Source: Phoma sp. XZ068
Taxonomy: Eukaryota; Ascomycota; Dothideomycetes; Pleosporales; Didymellaceae
Assembly (NCBI GenBank): GCA_004835665.1
Contig: RBKR01000019.1
Location: 1,054,001-1,118,000, forward strand
Length of the DNA: 64,000 nt
Direction: 5' to 3'
The notes below the pieces were generated by a model. It saw only the letters and a list, made by a program, of their open reading frames with translations. It had not been told where the DNA came from and searched no databases. How positions within the stretch are numbered: position 1 is the stretch's first letter; every line of letters begins with the position of its first letter. Of the stretch, positions 11,785 through 24,282 are shown one piece after another. A program made the position numbers and the translations under genes.

Positions 11785-13534
11785 TGTGATATATGAGTGA
11801 AGAATTGGGAGTGAAAAAAGTGTTTGTGTTACTGGTTGTGACTGTTCTCCCCAGAAACTTTGGGAGATATGACGGCCCCTCCGATTCGGCGGCAGGGGTG
11901 GGGTCCACGCTAGGAAGTCGCTAGCGGCCGCCTCGCTTTCCTCCCTTGTCGCCGTGCTTTATTCATCACATCATTGCATCCGCAGCATCATGCTGCAGGT
12001 CAAATACGAACGAGATGTTCAATATGGGAGATAATACTATAAAGCTAGGTATCAATTTGGGGGCTTATCAGCTAGAAATGAGGGTACCAACACCCTACGG
12101 CCACCGATCACCAGAACTCAAGCTCCTCGATATCGGCATCCAGGTTCAGCAACTTCATCGGCTCCTCCATGCCGTTCTCAATCTATCCCATTTATAGCTT
12201 GCTTGTACCGAAGCCGGCAAGTTTCTGTATACGCAGCGGCAGTTCCGCGATCTTGCCAAGTACTGGTTCTCCTCTTGTCTCAACATAGCCGCGTGCTGCA
12301 GACGCAGCGTATCACGGGACGTGCTTCGTCCATCGTACTATTCCAACCTGCGCCATGTTAAACACCACCGTGCATGGAAAAGGCGTTGCCAGGCATCATC
12401 TCAGCTTGAGCCAACTTCTCGGGCAGTAGCTTGGTGGTCGGACCGTAAAGTCCCACAGTTGACCCCCAGACACAATCCGAGTGGCCCCAATCGTGCGGAC
12501 GAATATCCAATTCTAACGCATCCAAAGTAACCTGCTGATACAGGCTACGAACAAGGCAGCCACCTGGCAGGTGTCATGATGCTGGGAGTGTGTTAGCTGA
12601 GGTATACACGATGCGCGAAGGTAAAGCATTGATGATGTGGTGCACTTGCGAATATTGTTTTATATGCCACGAACTAACATGCACAAACCCAGGATCGAGA
12701 TGAGATAGCAGCAAAACTGAATATGCATTCATCTCGCTACACTGTCTCATACGTCAACCACTCGCTCAGCTGGTCGTCCTATTCAGTATCTTCTTAGGTC
12801 CTCTCAATCATCCGAAGCCGACATTTTCAGACCGCAGCCGCGTTGTATTTTTTTCTCCTGTTTTGCTCATCTGATCCTTTTGAAGAGTCGCGAGACTATG
12901 ATTACGCATGGTGGCTCATCTCAGTTCGTGGGGATGAGCTGAATAGCCTTGCCTTGGCGGTTGCACATCTCAGCTTCGACGCCACAGCAAAAACAACAGC
13001 GGTTCGACTTTCAGTCACTCGTGATTCGCTAAACTCGACACCGCCGACCTCCTTTCGCCAAATTTACTCTCATCAATATCATCATGTTTTAAAAAGCGAA
13101 CGACTCCCCAGATTTTCAATAGTGGTCTGGACCTACAGGGAGTCGGGGGTTGTCCTGTGCCCACTAGACCCTTTGATTCTTGCGCAAGTCGGCGAGAAAC
13201 AACAAAGGAGCTGGAGCTGACCGCCACGTTAGCTCGCGCATAGCCGCCAGTTAAGGCTAAGCTAGTAAAACGTTGCCAAATCGAGTATCGGAGATTATTT
13301 GGCGCAGCTGAATATTACAACGATGCGTCGATGCTTTGGGCCGGGCCGCCAAAAGGAACCTTGACAGCTACTACGGTACGCACTCAAGGAAAGATCGCGA
13401 GAAGGCCTGCAGCTCTGGAGCATGTTCAGCTGTCCACCATGGGCCTTAGAGGCGCTACACTCTCATATATGGGTTCGGTCATAAATCTGATAAAGGGAGA
13501 AGGTCTTCCATGCTGATGATACGCAGTATCCGGT
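11785..13534. other. Long divergent intergenic region
   Basis: About 1.75 kb between the lyase and the MFS transporter start codons. Open frames at 11946-12197 and 12843-13220 show no motifs and the second lacks an ATG. The sequence next to the lyase start is G+C-rich with GGCCGC-like runs, as in a promoter. No RNA gene recognised. Confidence 0.4.
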
Positions 13535-15047
13535 ATGACTCTGGCTTCAAAATTCGCAGCCTTTCGAGGCTCCAAAGCCTTCATCATCTTTACAATATGT
13601 ACCGCTTGCTTGACTGATGGAATGACGTATGGGATTGTTGCACCGGTTGTTCCATTTCTTCTGAAAGACGAAGGCCTTGTAACAGAAACCAATGGTCAGT
13701 CTACCTATCATTGGCAAAGTGCCACAACTGACAATAAGCAGTCCAAATCGCCACATCTCTGCTGATAGCGTCGTTCTCCATAGCCGACTTCTTCGGCGCC
13801 CGTGAGTGATCCTGCTTTATTATTCATCTCCGCCATTTGGCTAAATTTAGACAGCTTGTTGTGCCTGGTACGTGGATAGGGCAAGATCCCGTCGAGTTCC
13901 ATGGTATCTCGGCATTGTTCTCATCACGGTTGGAAGCTTCCTGTTCGGCTTTTCCCACAACATCGCCATGCTGATATGCAGCCGCATACTCCATGGCCTC
14001 TCTTCGTCCATTCTGTACACAGTTGGGTTAGCGGTGCTCGTTGACACTGTGGGTAAAGACGAAGTGGGAAAGTGGATGGGCACTGCGATGAGCTGCAACA
14101 ACATTGGCATGATCATCAGTCCTATGCTAGGCGGTATCGTATACGACAAGTCAGGAAAACTTGCTGTATTCGCGATCATGATCAGTCTTGGGGCTTTCGA
14201 CGTTGCCTTACGACTGTTAATGAACGAGCCGCCCAGGAAGCTAGCATCCCTGACTGTTGCCCCCGACGCCGGAGCCACCGATTTGGAAAAAGAGAAAAAG
14301 ATGCCCCAGGTCAACATCTCGGTTGTCTCAGTCTCTCTTAAAGATGCTAGCGACACGGCCAGCACTTCCCACTCATTGACAAAGTCCCCAAAGATTGGCC
14401 GCCTCCCTGGTATCCTCACCCTTCTTCGCTCCCCTCGCCTCCTCGCTGCCCTCTACGGCGTTTTCATCAACGAATGCCTCGTCGCCTCTCTCTGCGCCAT
14501 CCTGCCCCTCTTTGTTCACTCAGCATTCTCCTGGACTGCGCTTGCCGCCGGCCTTCTTTTCCTGTGCATTGCGATCCCCGCCTTCGCTGGCCCACTTGCG
14601 GGGTATCTATCTGACCGCTTCGGAGCGCGCTGGATCGCTGTATCGGGATTCTGCCTCACTGCTCCACTACTCATGCTCCTCCGCCTTGTGGATCATGACT
14701 CAATTCAGCAAAAAATCTTACTTTGCACCCTTCTTACTTTGGTGGGAGCAAGCTTGGTCTTTTTCCTTGCGCCACTGGGGGCTGAGTGCTCCTTCGTCGC
14801 TGAGGAGGTTAGTGCAATGACGGGTTTGGATTTGTACGCTAGTAGTTTCAGTCTGATGAACTGCTCGCTCGCTGCGGCGGGGCTGTTGGGGCCGTTGGCG
14901 GCGGGTGGCTTGATGCACGGCGCAGGGTGGAAGTGGACAACTGTCGCGATGGGGGCATTTTGTGCTACAGGAGTGGTACCATGTGTGTTTGCCACTGGAA
15001 ACTCACGCGTCAAAGGTTCTGATGGCACTGATATTGACAGTGTTTAG
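13535..15047 (+). CDS. MFS transporter, drug:H+ antiporter / vesicular-amine-transporter-like
   Basis: Predicted 470-residue, 12-helix major facilitator permease. Exons 13535-13694, 13742-13801 and 13855-15047; introns of 47 and 53 bp. Splicing joins the first helix (IFTICTACLTDGMTYGIVAP) to SLLIASFSIADFFGA and then to WYVDRARSRRVPW, a motif-A-like loop between helices 2 and 3. A second such loop, GYLSDRFGARW, begins the C-terminal half. A hydrophilic central loop of about 80 residues with phospho-acceptor-rich sequence separates the two halves. The helix 1 sequence and the GLSSSILYTVGLAVLVDTV segment resemble vesicular amine transporter-like fungal permeases. Substrate cannot be inferred. 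Convergent with the next gene, with only 84 bp between stops. Confidence 0.88.
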
Positions 15048-15131
15048 CTTCATATCTATACTCTACTATAATTTCAAGTCTATTCTAAGTGTGCTGGGAT
15101 CGCTCAACTGCAAGATAAATCAACTCTGGTC

Positions 15132-16052
15132 TTAGATTGGTGGCGCACCCAGCTCTCGCAAAACATTTGCGACTCCAATTCTTTTCCACTCTTCCACGTG
15201 TTGCTCATCCGGAACCCATACGCAGCCCATCATGCCCCCGGTGTTGGCACTCGCACCTTCGATGAAGCCTCTCCTTCGAGGTATTACAATCAGTCTGTCA
15301 TCCCACAAGACAACATTGTGAGGACAAATGTCCTCAGGTCCAACACCCAACACCTCTCGTGTCTGATCAAGAAGCACTTTGTATGCGTCAAGCACGTCTG
15401 ATGCCGATGCAGATTTCAGAGTCTGATAAAAGTGATGTGTGAAGAACCGAAACGGCACGCTGAGCTTCTCCTCACTTGCACGCATTATATATTCAAACGC
15501 GTACGGCGGCCCCTTCAACCCCTGTAGATGCTTATGCATTCTACTGCAGCCACCAGCCTCGCTGCAATTGTATATGACATACATGCTCGGAAACCGTCTC
15601 AGTACTTCCAACGCAGCCGCGAAGTCCTCATGCGCCAGTGCCTCGTACTGCCGCCGATACGAGTCCAGCGTCAACATCATGAGCTGGGGTCGATCAACGC
15701 AAAACAAGTTCAACGCCAGATCATGCGTGCCATTCAGCTGGCCTAGGATTAGTCGCTCGTCAGGGAGGTACATGTCGCTGCCTGGTCCCCATCTGCGGGT
15801 CTTGTTGAATATGGGGGCGAGTTTTGCGTCGACTGTGTGTGGCTTTTTGTTCAGGTGCTCGCACACTCGGAATTCGAACTGAAAATGCCTTTGGTCAGAC
15901 CTGGGAAAACACTTTTAGGTTAAGTTTGAATGGCTTACAGGGTAGCCTTCAACGTCGCATTTTATCGATTCGTTGGGGCCGTAAACGAGAACTTTTTCTG
16001 CGACCAATTGGTCAAACAGGAAGGTGATTTTCTCCTCGTTTAGATCTTCCAT
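15132..16052 (-). CDS. APA2: ATP adenylyltransferase / Ap4A phosphorylase family protein
   Basis: Predicted 286-residue nucleotide phosphorylase that would split diadenosine tetraphosphate with phosphate into ADP and ATP. Exons 16052-15939 and 15878-15132; 60-bp intron with GTAAGC donor and TTTTCAG acceptor, phase 0. The HIT-like catalytic motif is seen as SRMHKHLQG, with His at about residues 153 and 155 and Gln at 157. LILGQLNGTHDLALNLFCVDRPQ (only the core quoted) and the C-terminal block CPHNVVLWDDRLIVIPR match the Apa1/Apa2 layout. It is somewhat shorter than yeast Apa1/2 (about 320 residues). Family secure; exact substrate inferred from homology. Confidence 0.85.
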
Positions 16053-16569
16053 TGGTATGGGAATTGTGATCGAGCGATAGGAGTGAGGTGGCAGTTTGTA
16101 TAAGTGCTGGTCGTCGACGAGATGAGCGGTATGTTTGTTTGCTGGCGATGCGCAAGGGTATGCACGCTAGGGTCCAATTCGGAATGGTTTGAGCGCCATT
16201 CGTTAGCCACGTCGGACGTTTCTTCCTTCCATCGCACAGGCGCTCGCTCAACCTTGTAAATGTGAGGAGATTAGTACTTTCTCACGATAACAGCTGCGTT
16301 CCAAGAGCGGTGTTGGGCTAGCTGGGCCAAGCTGCGAAAGACGACCTACGAGCGACATACAACTGACTCCAGATCGTCACTTCATGCGCGTTTCCAGGGT
16401 AAAGGAGCGACCAAGTTGGATTTCTTTAACTGGAGTCTAATGACACGCAATAATTCAAAAGCAATTTGATAACACAGAACAACGCTTCTGCACCAGCTGC
16501 TTGAGTGAGTTGAATCACCGAGCACAGTAACAATGGTCAGTTGAAGACCCTGTTTTCCTCCATCTTCTT
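16053..16569. other. Intergenic between the Ap4A phosphorylase and Ena ATPase
   Basis: Promoter side of the phosphorylase gene and 3' side of the Ena gene. No additional gene or RNA supported. Confidence 0.5.
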
Positions 16570-19500
16570 CTACACCTTCTCCCTCGTCATGTCATCGGAC
16601 ACGACAGAGTCGATCGTATAATATCGACCAAACACTCGATCCTCAATTTCCATGCTTTTATGGTCGACACCAAGCGCTCCTCGCGCTTTGCGACGGAAGT
16701 ACACACGCTTGCACCACTTCCAGCTTTCAACACCCGCGAAGAACAAGCCTGCCTCAACAAACACAACACCCCACTCCCAATCAATCGGCGCGTGCTTGAA
16801 AACCACGGTATTAATGACTGGTATGTAGATGAGTGGAAACAACGTTACGAAGCCAGCAACGATCGCCCAGAAGAGGAACTGATTGCGCCAAACGTCAATG
16901 ATCCATTGCGTGCAGTAGCGTTTTGAGTTGGGTTGCATGCGGAAGAAAGAGCGCCTCATATCGATCATCTCCCAGGCCAGGAAGAGTGCGAACCATGTCA
17001 AGCACGCGAATGTTGTTGCACGTGCGCGGAAGACGAGTTCACACGATTCGTTGTAACCCTCGTTGCAGCCATTGCCGAGATTACCGTCGCCGAACCCGAA
17101 AACGACGATTGTGAAGCTGGCCAGGCAAAGTGCGGTGATCCATAGTCCGTATACAACCATATCGACCAGGAACTCCATGGTGAAGATACCAGTCTTGAGA
17201 GACTGTGGCGGACGTTGGAGGATGTCGGGCACAGCGCGCTCAAAGCCAAGACCCATGTCTGGCATGCCGGAAGTTGCCATGATGATCCAAACTACCTGTA
17301 CAGGTGCGAGTGGAAACACAGATAGACCTGTGCTGTCTTTGAAAGCGAGACCAACAAGGAGAGTGCCGGCTTGCGCGACGTTTTCAGCAAGTACATGGAG
17401 GACGAACTTTTGGATGTTGTCAAATATGCGGCGGCCTTCTTCGATGGCAGCGAGAATTGAGGCGAAGTTGTCATCTGTGAGGACGATATCAGATGCTTCC
17501 TGAATGACGTTAGTTCTATATCTCTCTTTCGGGGGTGTGCTATTTTTACCTTAGCAACATCAGATCCAGCTTGGCCCATAGCGATGCCCACATCGGCACG
17601 CTTGAGGGATGGTGAGTCGTTGACACCGTCACCAGTCATGGCGCAGAAACGGCCACGGCGGTGGAGAGCTTCAATCATGCGAACCTTGGTCGAAGGAGCA
17701 CAGCGTGCGACTACCAAAGGCAATACTGGGAGCTCATCCACTTGTTCGTCGGTAAGACTGTCGAACTCAGAGGCAGCCATGACCAAGGACTTCGCGACAT
17801 CTTGAGAGATTCGCTTCATACGATCCATGGAAGGTAGGATGCCAACTTCGATCGCAATAGCTTTTGCTGTTTCAGGGTGATCACCAGTGAGCATGTGCAC
17901 CTCAATGCCTGCCTCGTGGCATTGGCGAACGGCTGGAGCTGACTCGGGTCGTGGAGGGTCATACAGCCCAATGAGACCTCGGAAAACGAGGTTGCTTTCA
18001 ACAGATGCGCGGTCAACTTCGGCACCCTTCTTGACTTCGCCTTCAAATGGCTTACTAGCCAAGGCCAGTACACGAAGTCCAAGGCTAGCCAATGCTTCCA
18101 TATTGCGTAGGACTTCTTCACGAAACTCGTCGGTGATGCTACCAAACCCATCCGGACCGGTGGCTACTGAGGTGCAGCTTTGAATGACCCGCTCGACAGC
18201 ACCTTTGGTAAATGCGTGAGCTTTACCGCTGGAGTGACGCATCACGACTGACATGCGCTTGACATCGGAGTCGAAGGGAAGCTCCACAAGGTCTTCCCAG
18301 GTAGCAGAGTCTCCTTTGGTCATGCGAGAACGATCTAGTCCAAATCGAGCTGCGAACACTTGGATGGCAATCTCGGTAGGGTCACCGTGAGCTTCCCAGT
18401 TCCCATCGTCCTTCTTCTTGACGGCGGCCAAGTTTGCTAATGAAGCGACGTTGAGGAAATCCTCAAGACCTTTGGATGTTGTTGGCTGGAGCTTCTCAGA
18501 GCTCACAAGGTCTCCACATGCATCCCCGCCAGCTTTCAGGTCGATCTTACTTGGTGATTTCGGATGAAAGCGGACATCGCCGATAGTGGGGTCCTGAGGT
18601 GCGTTAGAGTTCTCGATGGTGTACGTTCCGACGCCAGGCATCCAGGCACCGCGTGCAATCATCTTGCCCTGAGTCAGGGTCCCGGTCTTATCAGAACAGA
18701 TGTCCGTCACTCCTCCTAGTGCTTCCAGAGATTTGAGGTTTCTGACAACAACGTTGCGCTTGACCATGCTCTTGGTCCCGGCTGCCATTGTAATCGTAAG
18801 AACGACAACCAAGCTGGCCGGGATCATGGACAAGCCGGTTGCAACTGCGTAGATGATGACTTCCTGGGTCGCGTTGAACTCGTTTGCCGCAAGAACGATG
18901 ATAGCACACAGAACCGCGATACCGAATAGCAGCATGGCCAGTTTGGACAGCTTCTTCTGCAATGGTGTACCAACATTGAGCCCCAGGAAGCGACCAATGG
19001 CATCAGTAGTCGTAAGTGTATAGGCTTCGAGGTATCGGTGAGGTTTTGCGTGACCATTTGGCCCGCGCTTCTTCACAGGCCGGACTTTAGACTCTGACTC
19101 TCGTAATTGGGAAGCGATCGCTCCAATCTCGGTATAAACACCCGTTGCAAAGACAACACCCTTTGCGCGACCCTTCGTAACGTTAGAAGAACTGTATGCG
19201 ACATTGAGACGATCTCCTGGGCCTGTCTTCGCTGGGAAAGTTGCTTCCTCGTTTTTGCGTACAGGCAGCGACTCTCCGGTTAAGAGAGCCTCGTCAGTTT
19301 CGAAATTGACCGCTTCGAAGACCCTGATATCAGCAGGTAAAGTGTCGCCAGTCTTGATCTCAATAACATCACCGGGGACAACCTCAGCAGAAGGTACTGT
19401 TGACTGTTGGCCGCCTCGAACAACTCTTGCAGTTGGAGAACTTAACGAGCGAAGCGAGTCCATGGTCTTCTCGGCAGACCATTCCTGGAAAAATCCTACA

Positions 19501-19841
19501 ACGATGTTTAACAAGATGACGAAGGTGACGACACCACCTTCAATCCAAGATTGGATACCAAAACTGACGGCCATAGCGAGAATCAGGACCATTGTCATTG
19601 CGTTCGCAACTTGAGCAATCAAGATCTTTACCACAGACACGCCAGCAGTTTCTCCGAGGTCGTTTGGGCCATAGTCCTCGAGGCGACGTTTGGCTTCGGC
19701 GTCATCGAGTCCAGACCAGGTATCGGTGCTCAATTCGTCCACGACTTGGGCGAGAGTAAGACTGTGAGGCGGCAGCGACAGTGGCTTATTTGACTGTCCA
19801 CTGACGTGCCCCTCGGCGGGCGATTTGGCTTCGTTCCCCAT
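16570..19841 (-). CDS. ENA1: P-type Na+/K+ (sodium-exporting) ATPase, Ena type IID
   Basis: Predicted 1073-residue plasma-membrane cation ATPase that pumps Na+ (and K+ or Li+) out of the cell. Exons 19841-17550 and 17499-16570; one 50-bp intron with CTAAC branch site, phase 0. An N-terminal cation-ATPase domain precedes the actuator motif LLTGES. The phosphorylation site DKTGTLTQG has its Asp at about residue 384. The hinge motif TGDGVNDSPSLK and then the SDVAKEASDIVLTDDNF junction are intact across the intron. Ten or so membrane segments are expected, with the last six in the C-terminal third. The family is named from the IID-specific spacing and the VQVVWIIMATSGMPDMGLG segment. Length agrees with fungal Ena proteins (about 1050-1100). 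Likely regulated by ambient pH; see the upstream hexamers at 20180-20505. Confidence 0.93.
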
Positions 19842-21000
19842 TGCGCTGATTTATGATAGACGCTCGTTCGACTTGTACTTTGTTCGATATTCTTTCTTAT
19901 GTGATTCTTCTTCTTATTCTCGTCCCAGTGTGGACGAATTGAGCAATGTTGTAGGTCGTAGATTCCATAGAGGACTTCAGTACGGGCTCTGGGACAGACT
20001 CCTCCTTGTTTACGCCGTGATTGGCGGTTAGTGAGATAGTATGGAAATTGAACTTGGGAGCACAGAGAGCTGATGATTTGTGAAGCTTTAAGTAGTCCTT
20101 GGAGCGAATCGGTGCTGGAAATGTGAAGATGTGAGAACAAGGGAAGAGTATCACCAAGATTGTGCGCACACAATATACACTTGGCTTCAAAGACGGGCCC
20201 AAGAACACGTGGGCGGTACAAATCGGATATTCGGCATCCGCCAAGCCATATTGCAGACTTTTGCAACTGTTGTCGAATTGGTGCGCGTTCATGATCTTGG
20301 CCTTTGAGACGGTGGTCTCGGCGACAGTTAGTTCCTACAAAATCTACCTTGATCTTGCATCTGTCAGATTTGGCCTTAAACCAGCCTAGAGCCTCAAGAC
20401 GGATCGACTTGTAAGACTCGGCATCCACACGAAGCTTCCGTTGATTCAAGGCTTTGTTTTCAAGCCAAAAGGTAGAAGGCGAGATATTGATGCCAAGATG
20501 CCAAGTCCAATCTGCAGATCTCTCTCCATAGTTGCTCGATTGTTGAGTGCACAGAGAATAACGATGCGGTCATTGATTGCAGCCAATCTGTTGAGTCTTA
20601 AGAAGCTTTATGAACATTGTGGTACCATGTTTGGCCCTGCGCGGGTTGCAAGGCGAAACCGCTTCCCACGTCCAAGCAATCTTGCTCTGCGGAGCCTGCA
20701 TTGCCACGGAGGGGCTTATACACGGTTGGTAGTCTGCACTCAGAGGTTGATTTTCCTATGAGCAGAGGGCTGCGCAATGCGTTAATCGTGGTGGTGGCTC
20801 GAGGAGTGCGTGGCGAAACGCGACTTCAGTTTCGGGCGCGGGGAAGATCTGATGACCGATAGATCCGACTCAAATCCGGTTCTGCTGCGGTGAATATCAG
20901 CAAAGCTATCAATACTGCATTTGAACATTTCTCGTGCAGGACCAATACAAGAAAATTCATTTCAGGCACTCAACTGCTATCAATGGGTTACTTCCTGCCT
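19842..21000. other. Promoter region of the Ena ATPase gene
   Basis: About 1.16 kb between the Ena start and the FAD oxidase stop. An open frame on the minus strand (19730-20449) overlaps the Ena start in another frame and is a shadow. The interval holds a cluster of PacC-like hexamers, listed separately. Confidence 0.5.
20180..20505. promoter_or_regulatory. Cluster of five PacC-type GCCAAG hexamers upstream of ENA1
   Basis: GCCAAG occurs on the plus strand at 20240-20245, 20492-20497 and 20500-20505, and its complement CTTGGC at 20180-20185 and 20296-20301. The sites lie 339-664 bp upstream of the Ena start codon; the last two are nearly adjacent. GCCARG is the core recognised by the zinc-finger regulator PacC/Rim101 in Aspergillus, and fungal ENA genes are known to be alkaline-induced through it. 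Function here is inferred from sequence only. Confidence 0.5.
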
Positions 21001-23233
21001 TCAGACCCTACATAATTTGCCATTTTGAGTAGTGACACCCGATTGCGGCCCTTGAATTTCCCACTCGTCGCTGCCGATCGCAGTTGTCGCATAGAATACT
21101 CCACGTGGATCATACTTCTTCTTTATGCTGACCAGTCGGGAGTATTGCTCACCATAGAAATCTTCTTTCCAATTTGGCTCATCGACCGCGGCTTCATTGA
21201 GGTACGAACCACCCCCCTTGCTTGCAGGTGCCAGATCCCTCCATGGCTGCAGAATATCTTCGTTCAGTAAACGATTGGCTTCACCAATTACCTCAGCGGA
21301 AGCATTGGCCGCAAAGGCCGGCGACGCGGTGATGAAGAAAGATTGAGCATTTCGCCACGCAGACGAGACGGCGTTATCAACATTCAGCTTGTTGCCTGGT
21401 GCTTGGTGGTAAATACCAAAGTGACGCCCTGCCTCAACATGTGCTACAATTGTTTCCCACAAAGTTTCAAAACTGGCATTGTTAGCCCACAGTGCCTTGG
21501 GGAGCAGACGATTTCCTGGAAGAGAGGTGGCAGTTCCGAGCGGAAATGGCGTCTTGCCCCATGCGTCCCAGTACGAAGGAAAAAAAGACTTGTAATATGT
21601 GGTGTTCTTAGGTTTCTGGAAGGGTATGCCAAGTTTCTCGACGGAGTCAAAGAATGGCTTAGTCAAGTTGTCGAAGGACCCTTGGGTATGACCTACAGGT
21701 AGACAACATTAGTGTACGCTCATAAAGCTGTAGTGTACCACAAGATGTTTACCTGGAGCGTAGAATGCTTTCATGTCTAGTGTTAATTGACCATTGGTGT
21801 TGAAAATGAAGAAGAATGAATAGGTTTTCGCGTCTGTGTATGAAGGGAAAGACTCCCAAAACACACGAACAGCTTTGAAAAAGCTCTCACGGGAGACAAG
21901 CTGCGTTCCGTCCGTGCTGTTTCCAAGAACAAAGGTCGAGAGCGTAGCATCTGTGTCCGGGAAAGCTTTAACAATGACAGATGTGACTACGCCAAACGTG
22001 CCACCACCGCCACCACGAAGTGCCCAAAACAGGTCAGAATAGGCATCCTCACTTACGGTGAAAAAGCGGCCATCAGCAGTAATAACGTGGTACGCCAGTA
22101 CTGCATCAGCTGCCATGCCGTGGAAGCCACTCAACGGCGTGTGTCCGCCGCCTAACTGAGTTAGCTCTCAGTCGCACACGTTTGGGTGAGCACCAACCCT
22201 GTACATAACCACCTGCAAATCCAACCGACTGAGTTTCATGTTAGCTTCGCACACTACCATACATGTCTGATGACCAACCTCGCAAATGCCTCCCAGGACA
22301 GTGACGCCATGAGCATCGGCGGCGCGGTATATCTCTTGTACCGTGACGCCAGCGCCAACCTGGAAAGCTTTTCCGGAGTAGCTCTTGCTTTTAAATGTTG
22401 AGAGGTACTTGATTTCTTTCAAATTGTGAACCCACAAGCTTAGTGAACCTGCTCCAGTCGACTTGCCAAGGTAGCTCAGAGCAGTTAGTGCGAATGGTTT
22501 AAATGGGATCGGGCGTGACATACTCATGGCCGGTGTTCTTCACAACTAAACGAATATTCAAATTCCGCGCAAAATTGACGGCGAGTTGCACTTGAGCAGC
22601 AGTCGATACATTGACTGCATACTCTGGAAATCCTCCCAGTGTGCATTGACTAGCCTCTGTAGTGTCATTGCGGACCATGCAGGTCTTGCCTTGGAAAATA
22701 GGAAACATGATCGATGTGGGGTCACCCTCACTATACTTATTTTTAGCAAAAACGTACCCAAGAGATGCTTGGACCACATACTGTGTTGTGGCCTTCGTAA
22801 AACGACCGACCAGAGCATTGCATTCGACAAGATTCTTAATCCCCCAAGCTGAGTCGTAGCATATGGATGCAATTGGCTCAGTTGCCAATAGCCTTCTTCC
22901 AAGTAGAAGGTCGAAGATGCTCCAGACCGATTTCGAAGGCCAAAGGCGGTCCCCAGGATAGGTCTTGCAGGCCGTGAATTGGCGCTTGGTCAAGGTATCG
23001 TTTGAGTCAAAAGCGAACAGGTCGGCGTGCTGGCTGGTGACTTTGTTGTTTAAAATTACATCAAAGACAGCGTCAGTGAATTGTACGGTTTCAGCTGTGA
23101 GGAGTGTTGCTGATAGACCAGGAACCACGGTTTCGGCTGGTGCAACGGAATCGGTAACGGATTGACAATTTGCAGCTGAGGACAAGAATAGGATAGTAGT
23201 GACAACACTCCAAGCATGGGCTTGGAAACCCAT
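21001..23233 (-). CDS. Secreted FAD-linked oxidase, berberine-bridge-enzyme-like, bicovalent
   Basis: Predicted 675-residue flavoenzyme. Exons 23233-22524, 22474-22279, 22228-22198, 22151-21753 and 21692-21001; introns 46-60 bp, one exon only 31 bp. An N-terminal hydrophobic leader (about residues 5-23) predicts secretion. The FAD_binding_4 core has NTGHDYLGKSTGAGS with the expected flavin-linking His at about residue 236, and GGICESVGFAGGYVQGGGH with the expected second, thiol-linking Cys at about 301. The C-terminal BBE domain ends with YGEQYSRLVSIKKKYDPRG. About 200 residues precede the FAD domain, common in fungal 6-hydroxynicotine-oxidase-like proteins. Such enzymes oxidise sugars, alkaloids or secondary-metabolite intermediates; substrate unknown. 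First of the accessory genes in the 21-32 kb stretch. Confidence 0.88.
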
Positions 23234-24282
23234 TATGCGTTTACGAGTGATTGTTGGTCTTTCGTTGCGGCATCCTGAGCGGCAGTTGTGTACTTATTGT
23301 TTCTGCACTCGCCACATGCTTTCCTGGGTATTGTTACGCTTACCAGATCAGGCTATAGTAGCACCCCACATCCGGAGCTTCGACTGGGATTGTAAGAACC
23401 ATGACTCGATTGGATGCTGGAAGTTGCCCAAGTTTTTCTTCAAACGAAGGCCGATTACTCTCTAGCAATCGAAAAGGGTTGATTTTGAGCCAGCACTGTC
23501 GCCAGACTCCGTGTGGTCTCTTTGGTAATTGGTTCCGACCCTGAAGTGCTGATTGGACACAAAATCATGGTCCGAGAGTGACGGAACTGGACAGGGAATA
23601 AGGAAATAAGATGTTTGCGCAAACGCGGGTCGTAACTGCAGAAATGTCTGTGCGCTTTCCTGCCGTCTCCCGGAGGATTTTAGTCTCATCCTTCCGCTTT
23701 CACAATAGCCCTCCATTCGTTGAATTCATACGTCGTCCTGAAAACTCCTGACGACTGCAGTGCCAAGATGCTACATTGATTCCTTGCGGCTCGGCGGGTG
23801 GGTTCAACGGGATGCCACCGCAGTAATGATGTCCGAGCCGCCTGTGGCTATGGTTTCTCAGCCTCGATCTTCGCAACTGCATCCTGATGCAGGTGAGCTG
23901 CTGAACAACTCGACACATTTCCATTCCGACTCAAGCACAGTTGAATGTATTGAGTTTGTGTCAAACTATAAATTCGCCAGATTGCCGAGATGGGGCACGA
24001 CGGGTTACCTTCTCGCGATGGGAAGGCTTCAAGGCAGAATATGCCACTGCGAACTTATTGCCTAACATTCGTTACGGGTCGAGCCACACCGTGGTTATGT
24101 ACCTTCTCAGAAGGACAGCGGCTCCTACCCTTTCGAGTATCGATTCTGTCGATCTCCGGAATCCTTTCAGCAACCGGGCATTGCATCAGTGCGTCAGGGT
24201 ACATGCTCCCAAACATGAAAAGTCGACAGAATGTCCCTGCATTTCTGCTGTTACACTTGAAGCTCTTAGATAAACCTTCATC
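23234..24282. other. Divergent intergenic region
   Basis: About 1.05 kb between the FAD oxidase start and the rhodopsin-domain gene start. Open frames at 23760-24065 and 23990-24328 have no family features. No RNA gene recognised. Confidence 0.4.

Noticed and set aside
12843..13220. 125-residue plus-strand frame upstream of the MFS gene
   Set aside because: Starts at a non-ATG codon and shows no motif.
19730..20449. 239-residue minus-strand frame overlapping the Ena start
   Set aside because: Different frame from the pump and no motifs; covers the probable leader and promoter.
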